Assembly: GCA_016840515.1 (NCBI GenBank)
Contig: JAEOSF010000011.1
Coordinates: 1 to 64,000, forward strand
DNA: 64,000 bases
Direction: 5' to 3'
Origin: Candidatus Borrarchaeum yapensis
GTDB lineage: Archaea > Asgardarchaeota > Sifarchaeia > Borrarchaeales > Borrarchaeaceae
In this document: piece by piece, positions 63,950 through 64,000 of the stretch
How positions within the stretch are numbered: the first letter of the stretch is position 1
How the letters are laid out: the number at the start of each line of letters is the position of its first letter
Program-made: the position numbers and the translations under genes
The notes under the pieces: model-generated
The model's database searches: none
Told to the model about the DNA's origin: nothing
What the model saw: the letters and a program-made list of their open reading frames with translations, nothing else

Positions 63950-64000
63950 ATGCAAGAAGATTTCATGTGCAGGGATTGTAAATACTATAAACCAGTAGAT
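63950..64000 (+). CDS. 5' end of a protein with a CxxC motif
   Basis: The ATG has gagaggagagg upstream. Only 17 codons are in the window: MQEDFMCRDCKYYKPVD, with one CxxC. Divergent from selD. Too short to name. Confidence 0.6.
   Translation, partial: MQEDFMCRDCKYYKPVD

Noticed and set aside
1..64000. CRISPR arrays, rRNA and tRNA genes
   Set aside because: No regularly spaced repeats, no rRNA-like conserved blocks and no tRNA cloverleaf or T-arm pattern were seen on either strand.

Overview
The window looks like one contiguous piece of an AT-rich archaeal chromosome. Archaeal signs are a UbiA prenyltransferase, geranylgeranyl reductase and polyprenyl synthase cluster, a deoxyhypusine synthase, the aspartate-semialdehyde sulfurtransferase (DUF39/NIL-ferredoxin/UPF0280) route to homocysteine known from methanogens, an RPB9/TFS-type zinc ribbon, XerA-type recombinases and a split glycine decarboxylase. 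An Asgard archaeon is my best guess, perhaps a respiring, Heimdallarchaeia-like lineage. The reasons are a Nuo-type complex I next to menaquinone-type genes, a longin-like small protein, and a selenocysteine-containing SelD with a eukaryote-like SECIS candidate in its 3' UTR. The taxonomy is inference.

Layout. 1-4.2 kb: end of a nuo operon (nuoL, nuoM, nuoN). 4.4-6.2 kb: small unknown genes and an Lrp/AsnC regulator with a cysteine-rich tail. 6.4-13.9 kb: a quinone-related block with a membrane-anchored FAD oxidase, a CCG-type Fe-S partner, an amine-oxidase-like flavoprotein, UbiA, geranylgeranyl reductase and polyprenyl synthase. 14-25 kb: deoxyhypusine synthase, lipoate-protein ligase, a LURP-one-like protein, the three-gene homocysteine cluster, a SAM hydrolase/adenosyltransferase, a GbsR-like regulator and an RDD protein. 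25.7-27 kb: an unusual tyrosine recombinase with homing-endonuclease-type repeats. 27-41 kb: UvrA, a longin-like protein, cupin, MBL-fold hydrolase, DsrE-like protein, secreted phospholipase D, an ArsR/ACR3 pair and an HTH/ARPP-1 pair. 41-46.6 kb: alcohol dehydrogenase, UvrC, and a COG3199 kinase flanked by two paralogous small proteins. 47-51.7 kb: the glycine cleavage operon (gcvT, gcvH, gcvPA, gcvPB on the minus strand). 51.8-53.1 kb: an IS605-family TnpB element, with decayed ends elsewhere. 53-64 kb: M28 peptidase, MFS transporter, glycosyltransferase, zinc-ribbon and PH-like proteins, a ferredoxin-TerB fusion, MazG, XerA and SelD.

How genes work together. The nuo genes and the quinone block fit a menaquinone-linked respiratory chain. 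The lipoate ligase would charge GcvH (lipoyl Lys68), whose operon lies 30 kb away. UvrA and UvrC imply bacterial-type excision repair, but UvrB is not in the window.

Most notable observation. The selD reading frame continues upstream of its first standard start through an in-frame TGA placed exactly at the catalytic Cys/Sec position. The 3' UTR, starting at the stop codon, folds into a stem with an ATGA...GA core and a 7-bp helix under an A-rich apical loop. Also worth checking are two genes whose only well-placed start codon after an ideal Shine-Dalgarno is ATT, and duplicated orphan TnpB right ends that may encode omega-RNAs.
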